Source of the DNA: JAOPZW01 sp034664395
GTDB lineage: Bacteria > Actinomycetota > Thermoleophilia > Solirubrobacterales > Solirubrobacteraceae
DNA length: 64,000 nt
NCBI GenBank assembly: GCA_034664395.1
Contig: JAXDHQ010000309.1
Location: 1-64,000, forward strand
Direction of reading: 5' to 3'
Below the pieces are notes generated by a model that was given only the letters and a program-made list of their open reading frames with translations, had not been told where the DNA came from and ran no database searches. Within the stretch, counting starts at the first letter, position 1. Each line of letters opens with the position of its first letter. A program made the position numbers and the translations under genes. This document shows, in pieces, positions 37,413 through 45,891 of this stretch.

Positions 37413-37558
37413 CTCGTTGCAAACGCTGTCCACCCCCCTCCCGCGCGAGCGAAACCGCCCGCCCACCCCGCGAAGAGCAAGCAGACGCCGCGCAGAGTCG
37501 TGACGATCGTGGTGCCCGCCGTTGCAGACCACACCCGGCCCCAGGCGCACGACGAATT

Positions 37559-37577
37559 TGTCACCTGGGAGGTGACA
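37559..37577. repeat. perfect 8+8-bp palindrome
   Basis: TGTCACCT-GGG-AGGTGACA, flanked by AATT and TTTTC. Both arms are exact. The nearest starts are far away (38740 minus, 35898 plus), so it is not an obvious operator; it could be a bidirectional terminator or an extragenic palindromic repeat. Confidence 0.8.
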
Positions 37578-37680
37578 TTTTCGCCGAGCACGCTCGCGGG
37601 AGGACGACCGCTCGCGCTCCGCAGCGCCGCCGACTCCGCTTGCCTCTCGATGCCGTGCGCCGCGCAGCACCGCCGCGAAC

Positions 37681-37715
37681 GCGGACGCCCCAGGCGCACG
37701 CGGACGCCCCAGGCG
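37681..37715. repeat. two-copy 16-bp tandem repeat
   Basis: GCGGACGCCCCAGGCG occurs at 37681-37696 and again at 37700-37715, a 19-base period. It lies about 20 bases from the ddl stop. Confidence 0.8.
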
Positions 37716-37735
37716 TAAAGCCGCGCCCCCGACCC

Positions 37736-38740
37736 CTAGTGCCGGTAGGCCCGCTCGCGCTCGAAGCGCTGCACCGCGATGGCGACGAGGCGGTCGCAGA
37801 GCTCGGAGTACGACAGGCCGCTGGCCTCCCAGAGCTTGGCGTAGACGCTCGTCGGCGTGAACCCGGGCATGGTGTTGAGCTCGTTGAGCAGGACGCCCTC
37901 GCCGTCGCGCCCGGCGGCGGCGGGGTCGACGAAGAAGTCGGCGCGCGCGAGGCCGCTGCAGCCGGCCAGGCGGAAGGCGCGCGCGGCGAGCTCGCGCACG
38001 CGCTCGCGCGCGGCGTCGCCGATGCGGGCGGGCACGACGAGCTCCATCCCGCCCGGCTCGTACTTGGCCTCGTAGTCGTACCAGCCGCCCTCGCCCGCGG
38101 CGAGCAGGATCTCCCCCGGCGTGCTCGCGTCCGCGTCGTCGGTCGGCCCGAGCACCGAGCACTCGACCTCCAGGCCGTCGGCGCCGGCCTCGACGATGAC
38201 GAGCGGGTCGTGGACGAAGGCCGTCTCGAGCGCGTCGTCGAGCTCGCCCAGGTCGTCGACGCGGACGATCCCGACCGACGAGCCCAGCCGCGCGGGCTTG
38301 ACCCAGCACGGGAGCCCGAGGGCGGCGATCGCGGCGCGCGACTCCTCGCGCGTGGGCTCCTCGACGGCGACGTGGTCGACCTGCGGCAGCCCGGCGCGCG
38401 CCATGACCTGCTTGAAGCGGACCTTGTCCATGCAGAGCGCGCTGGCGAGCACGCCGGCGCCGACGTACGGCACGTCGAGCAGCTCGAGCAGCCCCTGGAC
38501 GGTGCCGTCCTCGCCGAACGGTCCGTGCAGCGCCGGGAAGACGGCGTCGGCGCCGAGCAGGCCGCCGCCGGGACGGAGGGTCACCTCCTCGCCGTCGCAC
38601 GACCACGTGCCGTCGCGGGCGAGGAGGACGTCGACGACCTCGTGGCCGCCGGCCGCCAGCCCCTCCCGCACCGATGCCCCGGACGCGAGCGAGACCTCGT
38701 GCTCGGACGAGCGCCCGCCGGCCAGGACGGCCACCCTCAC
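37736..38740 (-). CDS. ddl: D-alanine--D-alanine ligase
   Basis: 334 residues from GTG 38740. It joins two D-Ala for the peptidoglycan stem peptide, using ATP. ATP-grasp features are VAVLAGGRSSEHEVSLAS, LHGPFGEDGTVQGLLE, PCWVKPARLGSSVGI, and the metal site with NELNTMPGFTPTS. The start overlaps the pknB stop by 4 bases (GTGA), so ddl is the last gene of the division/kinase run. Ddl is not normally part of that cluster; here its synthesis would follow the kinase and penicillin-binding protein. Confidence 0.95.
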   Translation of the reverse strand: MRVAVLAGGRSSEHEVSLASGASVREGLAAGGHEVVDVLLARDGTWSCDGEEVTLRPGGGLLGADAVFPALHGPFGEDGTVQGLLELLDVPYVGAGVLASALCMDKVRFKQVMARAGLPQVDHVAVEEPTREESRAAIAALGLPCWVKPARLGSSVGIVRVDDLGELDDALETAFVHDPLVIVEAGADGLEVECSVLGPTDDADASTPGEILLAAGEGGWYDYEAKYEPGGMELVVPARIGDAARERVRELAARAFRLAGCSGLARADFFVDPAAAGRDGEGVLLNELNTMPGFTPTSVYAKLWEASGLSYSELCDRLVAIAVQRFERERAYRH

Positions 38741-40641
38741 GGGGTGGCTCCAGGGGCAGGCGTCGCCGGCGGCGGCGGGGTCGGCGTCGTCGGGGCCCCG
38801 CCGTCGGGCGGCAGGTTGGCGTTGTAGTGGCCGACGACGATCGTGACCTTCGAACCCTTCTTGGCCTTGCCGGTCTTCGGGGTCTGGTCGATCACGACGC
38901 CGTCGCCCTCGAGCGAGTTGACGTCCTGGGTCGTCTGGTCGACCTCGAAGCCCTCCTTCGACAGGCGGCGGACCGCGGTGGCGACGGTCTCGCCGGTCAT
39001 GTCGGGGACCGCGACCTCCTGCGGACCCGTGGCCACGGTGAGGGTGACCGTCGAGCCCTTGGGCGCGTTCCCGCCGCCGGGCGGGTCCTGCGAGAGGACG
39101 GTGTCGGCCGGCTTGTCGCTGGAGTCCTGGTCCTTGCGCGTGACCTTGAAGCCGGCCGTCTCGAGCTCGCTCTTGGCGTCGGCGAACGTCCGGTCGGTGA
39201 CGTTGGGCACCCCGACGGACGGCGGCCCCGAGGAGACGGTGAGCGCCACCACCGAGCCCTTGTCGACCCGCTGGCCCTGGTCGGGCGACGCCGAGATGAC
39301 CTTGCCCTTCGGCACCGTGTCGGACTCCTGGTCGGTCTCGGTGGATCGCAGGCCCGCCTTCTGCAATCGCCCGTTGGCCGACTTCGCCGTGAGGCCCACG
39401 ACCTGCGGCACCACGGTCTGCGCGAGCCCGGCCGACACGGTCAGCGTGACCGTCGAGCCCTTCTTGAGCTTCGTGCCGGCGCCGGGATCCTGCGCCAGGA
39501 CCTGGCCCTTGGGCTGCGACGACGTGCGCGGCCGCGTGGCCGACTGGAAGCCGTCGTGGCTGAGGATCGACGCGGCGGTCGGCTGGTCGCGGCCGACGAC
39601 CTGGGGCACCGTGGCCTTGCGGCCGTTGAGCAGCAGGACGCCGGCGACGATCGCGCCGGCCACGAGCACCAGGGCGAGCGCCCACCACCACCAGCGCGCG
39701 CCCTCGCGGCGCTCGCGCGGCGGCAGCGGCTGGGCGGGGTAGACGTAGGCGTCGCTCGGGAGCGGCTCGACCATGGTCGGCGGCCCGACCGGCGCGACGG
39801 CGGTCATGCCGGTGCCCATGCGCGCCGCCTCGAGCGCCGCGATCATCTCGTCGGCGTTGGCGTAGCGGACCGTCGGGTCCTTCTCCAGCGCGCGCAGGAC
39901 CACGGCCTCGAGCTGCGGACCCACCGCGCCGTTGTAGGCGCTCGGCGGCACCGGGCGCTCGTTGACGTGCTTGAGCGCGATGGTCACCGCGCTCTCGCCG
40001 TCGAAGGGCACGCGGCCGGTGAGCAGCTCGTAGAGGATCACGCCGACCGAGTAGATGTCCGACGCCGCGCTCACCGGCGTGCCCTGCGCCTGCTCGGGCG
40101 ACAGGTACTGCGCGGTGCCCATGATCGAGCCGGTCTGCGTCATGTCCGACGCGCCGGCGCGGGCGATGCCGAAGTCGGTGACCTTGGCCCGGCCCTCCTC
40201 GTCGACGATCACGTTGTGGGGCTTGAGGTCGCGGTGGATGATCCCGCGACGGTGCGCGAAGCGGGCCGCGCGCAGGATCTGCAGCGTCAGGTCGATCGCG
40301 CGGTCGGGGTCGAGCAGGCCCTCCTCCTGGACGACCTGCTTGAGCGTGCGGCCCTCCAGGTACTCCATCGCGATGTAGTAGGTGCCGTCGTACTCGCCCC
40401 GGTCGTAGACCGACACCACGTGCTGGTGCTGCAGGCCCGCGGCGCTCGACGCCTCGCGGCGGAAGCGCTCGACGAACTCGCGGTCCTCGGCGAACCGGCG
40501 GTGCAGGATCTTCAGCGCGACCTTGCGCCCGAGCTGGAGGTCCTGGGCGCAGTACACGTCGGCCATCCCGCCGCTGCCGACGCGGTCGAGCACGCGGTAG
40601 CGACCGTCGACGACCGTCTCGGTGTCCAGGCGTTCGGTCAC
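38737..40641 (-). CDS. pknB: PASTA-domain Ser/Thr protein kinase (PknB type)
   Basis: 634 residues from GTG 40641. Kinase domain about 13-275 (VGSGGMADVYCAQD, ALKIL, HRDLKPHNVIVD, DFGIA, YLSPEQ), then a linker, a WWWW-led membrane helix (about 314-340), and four PASTA repeats (starting VPQVVGR, VPQVVGL, VPNVTD, VPDMTG) with a Pro-rich tail. PASTA repeats bind muropeptides or lipid II; PknB governs growth and division by phosphorylating FHA and cell-wall proteins. Coupled by 4-base overlaps to pbpA upstream and ddl downstream. Confidence 0.96.
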   Translation of the reverse strand: MTERLDTETVVDGRYRVLDRVGSGGMADVYCAQDLQLGRKVALKILHRRFAEDREFVERFRREASSAAGLQHQHVVSVYDRGEYDGTYYIAMEYLEGRTLKQVVQEEGLLDPDRAIDLTLQILRAARFAHRRGIIHRDLKPHNVIVDEEGRAKVTDFGIARAGASDMTQTGSIMGTAQYLSPEQAQGTPVSAASDIYSVGVILYELLTGRVPFDGESAVTIALKHVNERPVPPSAYNGAVGPQLEAVVLRALEKDPTVRYANADEMIAALEAARMGTGMTAVAPVGPPTMVEPLPSDAYVYPAQPLPPRERREGARWWWWALALVLVAGAIVAGVLLLNGRKATVPQVVGRDQPTAASILSHDGFQSATRPRTSSQPKGQVLAQDPGAGTKLKKGSTVTLTVSAGLAQTVVPQVVGLTAKSANGRLQKAGLRSTETDQESDTVPKGKVISASPDQGQRVDKGSVVALTVSSGPPSVGVPNVTDRTFADAKSELETAGFKVTRKDQDSSDKPADTVLSQDPPGGGNAPKGSTVTLTVATGPQEVAVPDMTGETVATAVRRLSKEGFEVDQTTQDVNSLEGDGVVIDQTPKTGKAKKGSKVTIVVGHYNANLPPDGGAPTTPTPPPPATPAPGATP

Positions 40642-42065
40642 TTCAGCAGCTCCTGCATGACGGCTTTGGCGATCGGGGCGGCGACGGTGCCGCCGAACCC
40701 GGTGCCGCACTCCACCGTAGCGGCGATGGCGACACGTGGATCGTGAACGGGCGCAAAGGCGATGAACCAGAGCTGGTTGGGTCCGCACGAGCGGTCGACC
40801 TCGGCCGTCCCCGTCTTGCCGGCCACGTCGATGCCCTGCAGCGCGGCGGCGGTGCCGGTGCCCTCCTTGACGACCTGGGCCATCATCGCCCCCACCTTCG
40901 TCGCCGTAGCCGGCGACATCGCCTGCGACAGCTCCGTCGGCCCGATGCGGCGCACCGTGCGCCCGTCCCGGTCGACGACCCGGTCGACGATGTGCGGCTT
41001 CATGAGCTTGCCGCCGTTGGCGACCGCCGACGCGACCATCGCCATCTGCAGCGGCGTCACCGTGAGCCGGTCCTGCCCGATGGCCATGCGCCCGACGTCG
41101 ACGAAGCGGCTCGTCGGGCTGATGATCCGCCCGTTGCGCCGCTCGCCGCTCGCCACCCGCTCGTCGAGCGGGAGGTCGATCGGCACGGGGCCGTCGAAGC
41201 CCAGGCGGTCCATGTAGGTCTTCATCGTCTGCTTGCCGAGCTTCTCGCCGACCTCGCCGAAGACCGTGTTGACGGACTTCGTCAGGGCCTCGGTGAGGGT
41301 GATGTCGCCGAAGGTCTCACCGTTGTCGTTGTTGAGGGGAACGCCCGAGATGGGCTTGCCGTTGCGCCCGCTGACGAGCGAGTCGGGGGTGTAGCGGCCC
41401 GAGTCGAGCGCCGCGATGGTCGTGACGACCTTGAACGTCGAGCCCGGCGGGTAGCCGGCCTGGGTGACGCGGTCCAGGAGCGGCGCGTCGCGGTTGCGGT
41501 TCAGCGCGGCGAACGTCGCCTGCTGGCGGATGCGGTCGGGGTCGTAGCCCGGGTTGGAGGCCATGACCTCGATCGCCCCCGTGCGCGGGTTCAGCGCGAC
41601 GACCGCGCCCTTGCGCCCGTTGAGCTGCGCCAGCGCGACCCGCTGGGCCGCGGGGTTGAGCGTCGTGTGCAGGTCGTCGCCCTGGCGCTTGGAGCCCGAC
41701 AGGCGGTCGAGCAGCGAGCCGATCGCGTCCTTGCGCCCCGTGAGGTCGTCGTTGTAGGAGCGCTCCAGCCCCGCGCGGCCCTGGCGCACGAAGTTGTAGC
41801 CGACGGCGTGCGGGAAGATGTCGCCCTGCGGGTAGCGCCGGGTGTACGTGCCGTCCGACTGGCGGACCGAGCGCGCGAGCACGCTGCCGTCGCCGGCGCG
41901 GATCAGCCCGCGCGGGATCCGCTGCTCCTCCAGCAGCTCGCGCCGGTTCTTGGGGTTGGAGCGCAGCGCGTCGGCGCTGAACACGGTCCACCGCGAGGTC
42001 GCCCCGACGAGCACGGCGAACAGCAGGGCGACCACGACGAACAGGCGCGCGATCGGGGCGTTCAT
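40638..42065 (-). CDS. pbpA: class B penicillin-binding protein (PbpA/PBP2 type)
   Basis: 475 residues from ATG 42065. A membrane anchor (about 7-25), a dimerisation region (RGLIRAGDGSVLARS, YPQGDIFPHAVGY) and a transpeptidase domain. Active-site motifs are complete: S209-T-F-K212 in PPGSTFKVV, the SVN triad and KTGTAE. It cross-links septal or elongation peptidoglycan with the SEDS glycan polymerase encoded just upstream. Overlaps rodA and pknB by 4 bases each. Confidence 0.95.
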   Translation of the reverse strand: MNAPIARLFVVVALLFAVLVGATSRWTVFSADALRSNPKNRRELLEEQRIPRGLIRAGDGSVLARSVRQSDGTYTRRYPQGDIFPHAVGYNFVRQGRAGLERSYNDDLTGRKDAIGSLLDRLSGSKRQGDDLHTTLNPAAQRVALAQLNGRKGAVVALNPRTGAIEVMASNPGYDPDRIRQQATFAALNRNRDAPLLDRVTQAGYPPGSTFKVVTTIAALDSGRYTPDSLVSGRNGKPISGVPLNNDNGETFGDITLTEALTKSVNTVFGEVGEKLGKQTMKTYMDRLGFDGPVPIDLPLDERVASGERRNGRIISPTSRFVDVGRMAIGQDRLTVTPLQMAMVASAVANGGKLMKPHIVDRVVDRDGRTVRRIGPTELSQAMSPATATKVGAMMAQVVKEGTGTAAALQGIDVAGKTGTAEVDRSCGPNQLWFIAFAPVHDPRVAIAATVECGTGFGGTVAAPIAKAVMQELLK

Positions 42066-43369
42066 CGCGGCTCCACCGCCTCGCGCCGGGCGCGATCGGA
42101 GACGAGCAGCAGCAGCGCGAGCAGCACGAAGTTCGCCAGCAGCGACGAGCCGCCGTAGGAGATGAAGGGCAGCGTCACGCCGGTGAGCGGGATGACGCGC
42201 GTCACGCCTCCGACGATCACGAACACCTGCAGCGCGAAGACGGCCGTGAGCCCCGTGGCCAGCAGCTTGGAGAACGAGTCGCGCGCCAGCGTGGCGATCT
42301 TGAAGCCGCGCTCGATGGCGAGCAGGTAGGTGCACAGCACGGCGCACGCGCCGACCAGGCCGAGCTCGTTGACGATCACCGAGTAGATGAGGTCGGTCTG
42401 CGCCGCGGGCAGCAGCGGCGAGCCGCCGACCGACAGCAGCGCCTGCCCGAAGCCGCGGCCGAACAGCCCGCCGTCGGCCTGGGCGAAGACGGACTGGGCG
42501 ATCTGGTAGCTGCCGCCGACCTGGTCGTAGAGCGGGCCGAACGGGTGCAGCCACGCGTCGACGCGGTGGGTGATGGTCGGGCGCACCTGGTAGAGGACCC
42601 ACGAGCCGGCGGCGAACAGCCCGGTCCCGATGGTCACGAACGACAGCCGGTTCGTGGCCACGTACAGCACGGCCAGGAAGCCGCCGTAGAACATCAGCGA
42701 CGACCCGACGTCCTGGATGACGAAGAGCATCGCCATGGCCGCGCCCCAGACCGCCAGCAGCGGGCCGAAGTGCTTGAGCGGCGGGAGGGTGATCCCCGCG
42801 AAGCGCCGGGCGCCGATGACCAGGAGCTGCCGCGTGTCGCGCAGGTAGCTCGCCAGGAAGACGATGATCGCGATCTTGGCGAACTCGGCCGGCTGGAACG
42901 TGAGCGGACCCAGCCGCACGCCGAGATAGGCGCCGTTGACCTGCGAGCCGATCCCGGGCACCCGCGGCAGCAGCAGCAGCACGATGCCCGCCGCCGCCAC
43001 CGTGTACCGGTAGCGCTCGAGCACCCGGTAGTCGCGCAGGAGCACGATCGTCGCGGTGAACAGCCCGAGCCCGATGACGAACCACTGGGCCTGGTCGCGG
43101 GCCAGCTTGGCGTCGATGCGGTAGATCATCACCAGCCCGAAGCAGGCCAGCACCGCGAACAGCGGGAACAGGTACGGGTCGGCGTAGGGCAGCGTGAAGC
43201 GCAGGACGACGTGCGCGGCCAGGCACAGGGCGAGGAAGATCGCGCCGTAGGTCAGCGAGACGTTGGACAGGACGTCGTTGCGCTGGATGAACACCGCGGC
43301 GAACCCGGCGGTGAGCAGCAGCGACGCGGGCACGAGCGCCAGCAGCTCGCGGTTGCGCGCGTTCCTCAT
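42062..43369 (-). CDS. rodA: SEDS-family peptidoglycan polymerase (RodA/FtsW)
   Basis: 435 residues from ATG 43369, about 10-12 membrane helices. SEDS landmarks: FQPAEFAKIAIIVFLA, FVIQDVGSSLMFYGGFL (with the catalytic Asp), SVGGSPLLPAAQTDLIYSVIVNELG, and the closing GVTLPFISYGGSSLLANF. These proteins polymerise lipid II. Paired with the class B PBP encoded next, as usual in the actinobacterial cluster. ATGA overlaps on both sides. Confidence 0.95.
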   Translation of the reverse strand: MRNARNRELLALVPASLLLTAGFAAVFIQRNDVLSNVSLTYGAIFLALCLAAHVVLRFTLPYADPYLFPLFAVLACFGLVMIYRIDAKLARDQAQWFVIGLGLFTATIVLLRDYRVLERYRYTVAAAGIVLLLLPRVPGIGSQVNGAYLGVRLGPLTFQPAEFAKIAIIVFLASYLRDTRQLLVIGARRFAGITLPPLKHFGPLLAVWGAAMAMLFVIQDVGSSLMFYGGFLAVLYVATNRLSFVTIGTGLFAAGSWVLYQVRPTITHRVDAWLHPFGPLYDQVGGSYQIAQSVFAQADGGLFGRGFGQALLSVGGSPLLPAAQTDLIYSVIVNELGLVGACAVLCTYLLAIERGFKIATLARDSFSKLLATGLTAVFALQVFVIVGGVTRVIPLTGVTLPFISYGGSSLLANFVLLALLLLVSDRARREAVEPR

Positions 43370-44562
43370 GGCGACGTGAGCTTCCCGGTCTCCATCTGGC
43401 GGACGAGGTCCTGCGCGTCGTTGCGCGAGCGCAGCTTGTGCTCGGTCAGCGTGCGCCTCTGCGCCGGGGGCAGCTCGTCGACCGGCACGCCCGACTCGTA
43501 GTTGACGCGGTACAGGCTCATGCCCGCGGGCAGGTCGTAGGGCAGGCCTCGGTAGACGGCCACGAAGCCGTCGTTGCTGGCGCCGACGAAGTAGACGGTC
43601 TGCGAGGCGTAGTAGCCGCCGAGCAGCACCATGGCGAGGACCACCACGCTGGCCACGAGGCCGCCGGGCACGTGCGGCCGGCGCCGTCGACGGCGCCCGG
43701 CCGGCGCGGGCGGACGCGGGCCGCGCGGCGCGCGGCGGGCCACAGGCGCGGTCGCCGTCACGGGCGCGGTCGCCTGCGCGGCGACGGTGGCGGGCGCGGC
43801 GGCGCGGTGCTCGGACGTGTCCTCGACGGCCGCGCCCCCGCCGCCGACGTCCTCGAGACGGAAGAGGACGACGGTGATGTTGTCGCGCCCACCGGCCGCG
43901 TTGGCGGCGTCGATGAGCGCGCGGCCCGCCGAGGACAGCGAGGACGCCGACTGCACCAGCTCGCCGACCCGGGTCTCCGGCACCATCGACGTGAGCCCGT
44001 CGGAGCAGATCAGGTAGACGTCGCCGTCGCGGGCCGGCCACGTGTGGGTGTCGGGCTGGACGCCCGCCTCGGGCCCCAGGGCGCGGGTGATGATCGAGCG
44101 CTGCGGATGCTGGTCGGCCTCCTGCGGCGTGAGCTTGCCCGAGCGCACGAGCTCCTCGACCAGCGTGTGGTCGTCGGTCAGGCGCTCGAACGTGCCGTCG
44201 CGCAGCCGGTACATGCGGCTGTCGCCGACGTGCACGATCGAGAGCTCGTCCTCGCCGACGTACGCCGCGGTGAGCGTCGTGCCCATGCCCGCGCGCTCGT
44301 CGTCGACGCGGCCGAGCTCGTTGATGCGCGCGTTGGCCTCCTGGACGCGGGCGCGCAGGCGCTCCTCGACCGAGCCGCCGGCGTCGGGCAGGCCCTGCTC
44401 GAGGACCTCCACGGCCAGGTGCGAGGCGACCTCGCCGGCCTGGGCTCCCCCCATCCCGTCGGCCACGGCGAACAGCGGCGCGCGCGCGAAGTAGGCGTCC
44501 TCGTTGCCCCGGCGCTGGCGGCCGGTGTCGGAGCGCTCGAAGTGCTCGGAGACTCGGAGCAT
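43366..44562 (-). CDS. pstP: PP2C-family protein phosphatase (PstP)
   Basis: 398 residues. The PP2C domain (about 5-240) has RRGNEDAYFA, VADGMGGAQAGE, GMGTTLTAAYV, HVGDSRMYRL, LICSDGLTSMV and GGRDNITVVL, covering all metal-binding Asp residues. A Pro/Ala/Arg linker, one membrane helix (about 305-328) and a small external region (YFVGASNDGFVAVYRGLP) follow. PstP reverses phosphorylation by PknA/PknB. The stop overlaps the rodA start; the start abuts the fhaB stop. Confidence 0.95.
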   Translation of the reverse strand: MLRVSEHFERSDTGRQRRGNEDAYFARAPLFAVADGMGGAQAGEVASHLAVEVLEQGLPDAGGSVEERLRARVQEANARINELGRVDDERAGMGTTLTAAYVGEDELSIVHVGDSRMYRLRDGTFERLTDDHTLVEELVRSGKLTPQEADQHPQRSIITRALGPEAGVQPDTHTWPARDGDVYLICSDGLTSMVPETRVGELVQSASSLSSAGRALIDAANAAGGRDNITVVLFRLEDVGGGGAAVEDTSEHRAAAPATVAAQATAPVTATAPVARRAPRGPRPPAPAGRRRRRRPHVPGGLVASVVVLAMVLLGGYYASQTVYFVGASNDGFVAVYRGLPYDLPAGMSLYRVNYESGVPVDELPPAQRRTLTEHKLRSRNDAQDLVRQMETGKLTSP

Positions 44563-45074
44563 CAGTGGTCCGCGTACGTGAACTCGCTGTCGCCGATCCG
44601 CACGCGGTCGCCCTGGTGCAGCGGCTGGGGCCCGGACAGCAGCTCCTCGTTGAGGTAGGTCCCGTTGGTGGAGCCGAGGTCCTCGATCACGACGATGCCT
44701 CCCTGGCGGGAGAGCTTGGCGTGGCTCGAGGACGCGAACGGGTCCTCGAGGCGGATCTCGGCCTGGTCGCCGCGGCCGAGGACGGCGCCCTCGCCGACGT
44801 CGTACTCCCTGCCCGCGGCGTGCCCCGGGGCGCGCTCGACGATGAGCCGCGGCTCCATGACCGCGCCGTCGTGGCCGCCGGCCCGGGACGCCGGGTGCAG
44901 CCCGGTGGCGTCCGCGGGGACGTCGCCCGGCACCGCCACGACGCCGCGCGCGCCCGGCGGCCGGCGCAGGTCCCGCAGGGCGCTGCGCGAGACCCAGAGC
45001 AGGAACAGGTAGAGCACGGCGAGGAAGCCGAACTGCAGCGCGACGGAGACGGGCCCGACCACCACCGCCGGCAT
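44562..45074 (-). CDS. fhaB: FHA-domain protein FhaB (FipA)
   Basis: 170 residues from ATG 45074. One membrane helix near the start (VALQFGFLAVLYLFLLWVS) and a carboxyl FHA domain (about 85-168) with VLGRGDQAEIRLEDPFASSSHAKL and DLGSTNGTYLN, the phospho-Thr-binding loop residues. In mycobacteria FhaB is a PknA substrate that bridges FtsZ and FtsQ under stress. Overlaps fhaA by one base. Confidence 0.92.
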   Translation of the reverse strand: MPAVVVGPVSVALQFGFLAVLYLFLLWVSRSALRDLRRPPGARGVVAVPGDVPADATGLHPASRAGGHDGAVMEPRLIVERAPGHAAGREYDVGEGAVLGRGDQAEIRLEDPFASSSHAKLSRQGGIVVIEDLGSTNGTYLNEELLSGPQPLHQGDRVRIGDSEFTYADH

Positions 45075-45832
45075 CAGTCGACCTCGAACCGCGCGTCGAC
45101 GGTGCCGACCTCGAGGCGGTCGCCGGGCGCCAGCGCGTGCGGCTCGCGGGGATGCAGGTCGCGCCCGTTGACGCGCACGCCGTTGGTCGAGCCCAGGTCG
45201 GTCACGGTCCAGCCGTCGCCGCGCGGGCGCAGCTCGGCGTGGCGGCGCGAGACGTTGGAGTCCGCCAGGACGATGTCGCACTCGCGACTGCGGCCGATCG
45301 TCGCGCCGCCGGCCCCCACCGCGTAGCGCTTGCCCTCCGCGACCAGCATCGGGCGGCCGCGACGCGCCGCGCGCGACTCGTGCAGGTCCTCCTGGGTGCG
45401 GGCGGCGCTCGAGTAGACCATCGTGTGCCCGTGGTCGGCCTGCTCGACCGCGTCGTCGGCCGCCGCGCGCACGAGCCGGGCCTGGATCCCGAACTCGCCC
45501 AGCCGCAGGCGCTCGTCGGTGTCGAAGGAGATCTGCGGCCGGCCGACCAGCGCGAGGCGCTCGCGGCGGGCGTGCTCGAGCAGATAGGCCCCGAGCTCGT
45601 CGAGCACCTCGTCCTCGACGCCCTCGAAGCGCTGGCGGTCCTCCGGGCTGAGCCAGACGACGTACTCGTTGGGGACGTAGGTGCGCGAGACCGAGACGGT
45701 CTTGTGCTCCTCCATCTCGCGGGCCAGCTTGCGGGCGATCTCGACCGGCCGCACCTGGGTGCGGAAGACGCGGCCGAAGGTCCCCTCGACGAGGCCGGCG
45801 ATCTTGTCCTCGAGGTTGCGTAGCACGGACAT
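45074..45832 (-). CDS. fhaA: FhaA: DUF3662 and FHA-domain protein
   Basis: 252 residues from ATG 45832. The amino DUF3662 domain (LRNLEDKIAGLVEGTFGRVFRTQVRPVEIARKL) is diagnostic of FhaA; the carboxyl FHA domain has IGRSRECDIVLADSNVSRRHAEL and DLGSTNGVRVNG. In mycobacteria FhaA binds the phosphorylated pseudokinase MviN and regulates peptidoglycan synthesis. The linker between the domains is shorter than in mycobacterial FhaA, which is about twice as long. First gene of the overlapping run down to ddl. Confidence 0.93.
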   Translation of the reverse strand: MSVLRNLEDKIAGLVEGTFGRVFRTQVRPVEIARKLAREMEEHKTVSVSRTYVPNEYVVWLSPEDRQRFEGVEDEVLDELGAYLLEHARRERLALVGRPQISFDTDERLRLGEFGIQARLVRAAADDAVEQADHGHTMVYSSAARTQEDLHESRAARRGRPMLVAEGKRYAVGAGGATIGRSRECDIVLADSNVSRRHAELRPRGDGWTVTDLGSTNGVRVNGRDLHPREPHALAPGDRLEVGTVDARFEVD

Positions 45833-45891
45833 GCGATTTGCGGCGTGGGGCGTCCGAGCGGCGTCATGACGCCCGGTCGCGAAGGTTGATG

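Larger units (their letters stand above)
37413..37735. other. gene-free gap between convergent kinase and ddl genes
   Basis: 323 bp between two stops. It contains a perfect palindrome (37559-37577) in an AT-richer patch and a 16-bp tandem repeat (37681-37715). Open frames here read as low-complexity peptides and are not supported. Confidence 0.6.

Noticed and set aside
37681..37715. CRISPR or attachment site from the 16-bp tandem repeat
   Set aside because: Only two copies with a 3-base spacer, no cas or integrase gene, and no tRNA nearby.
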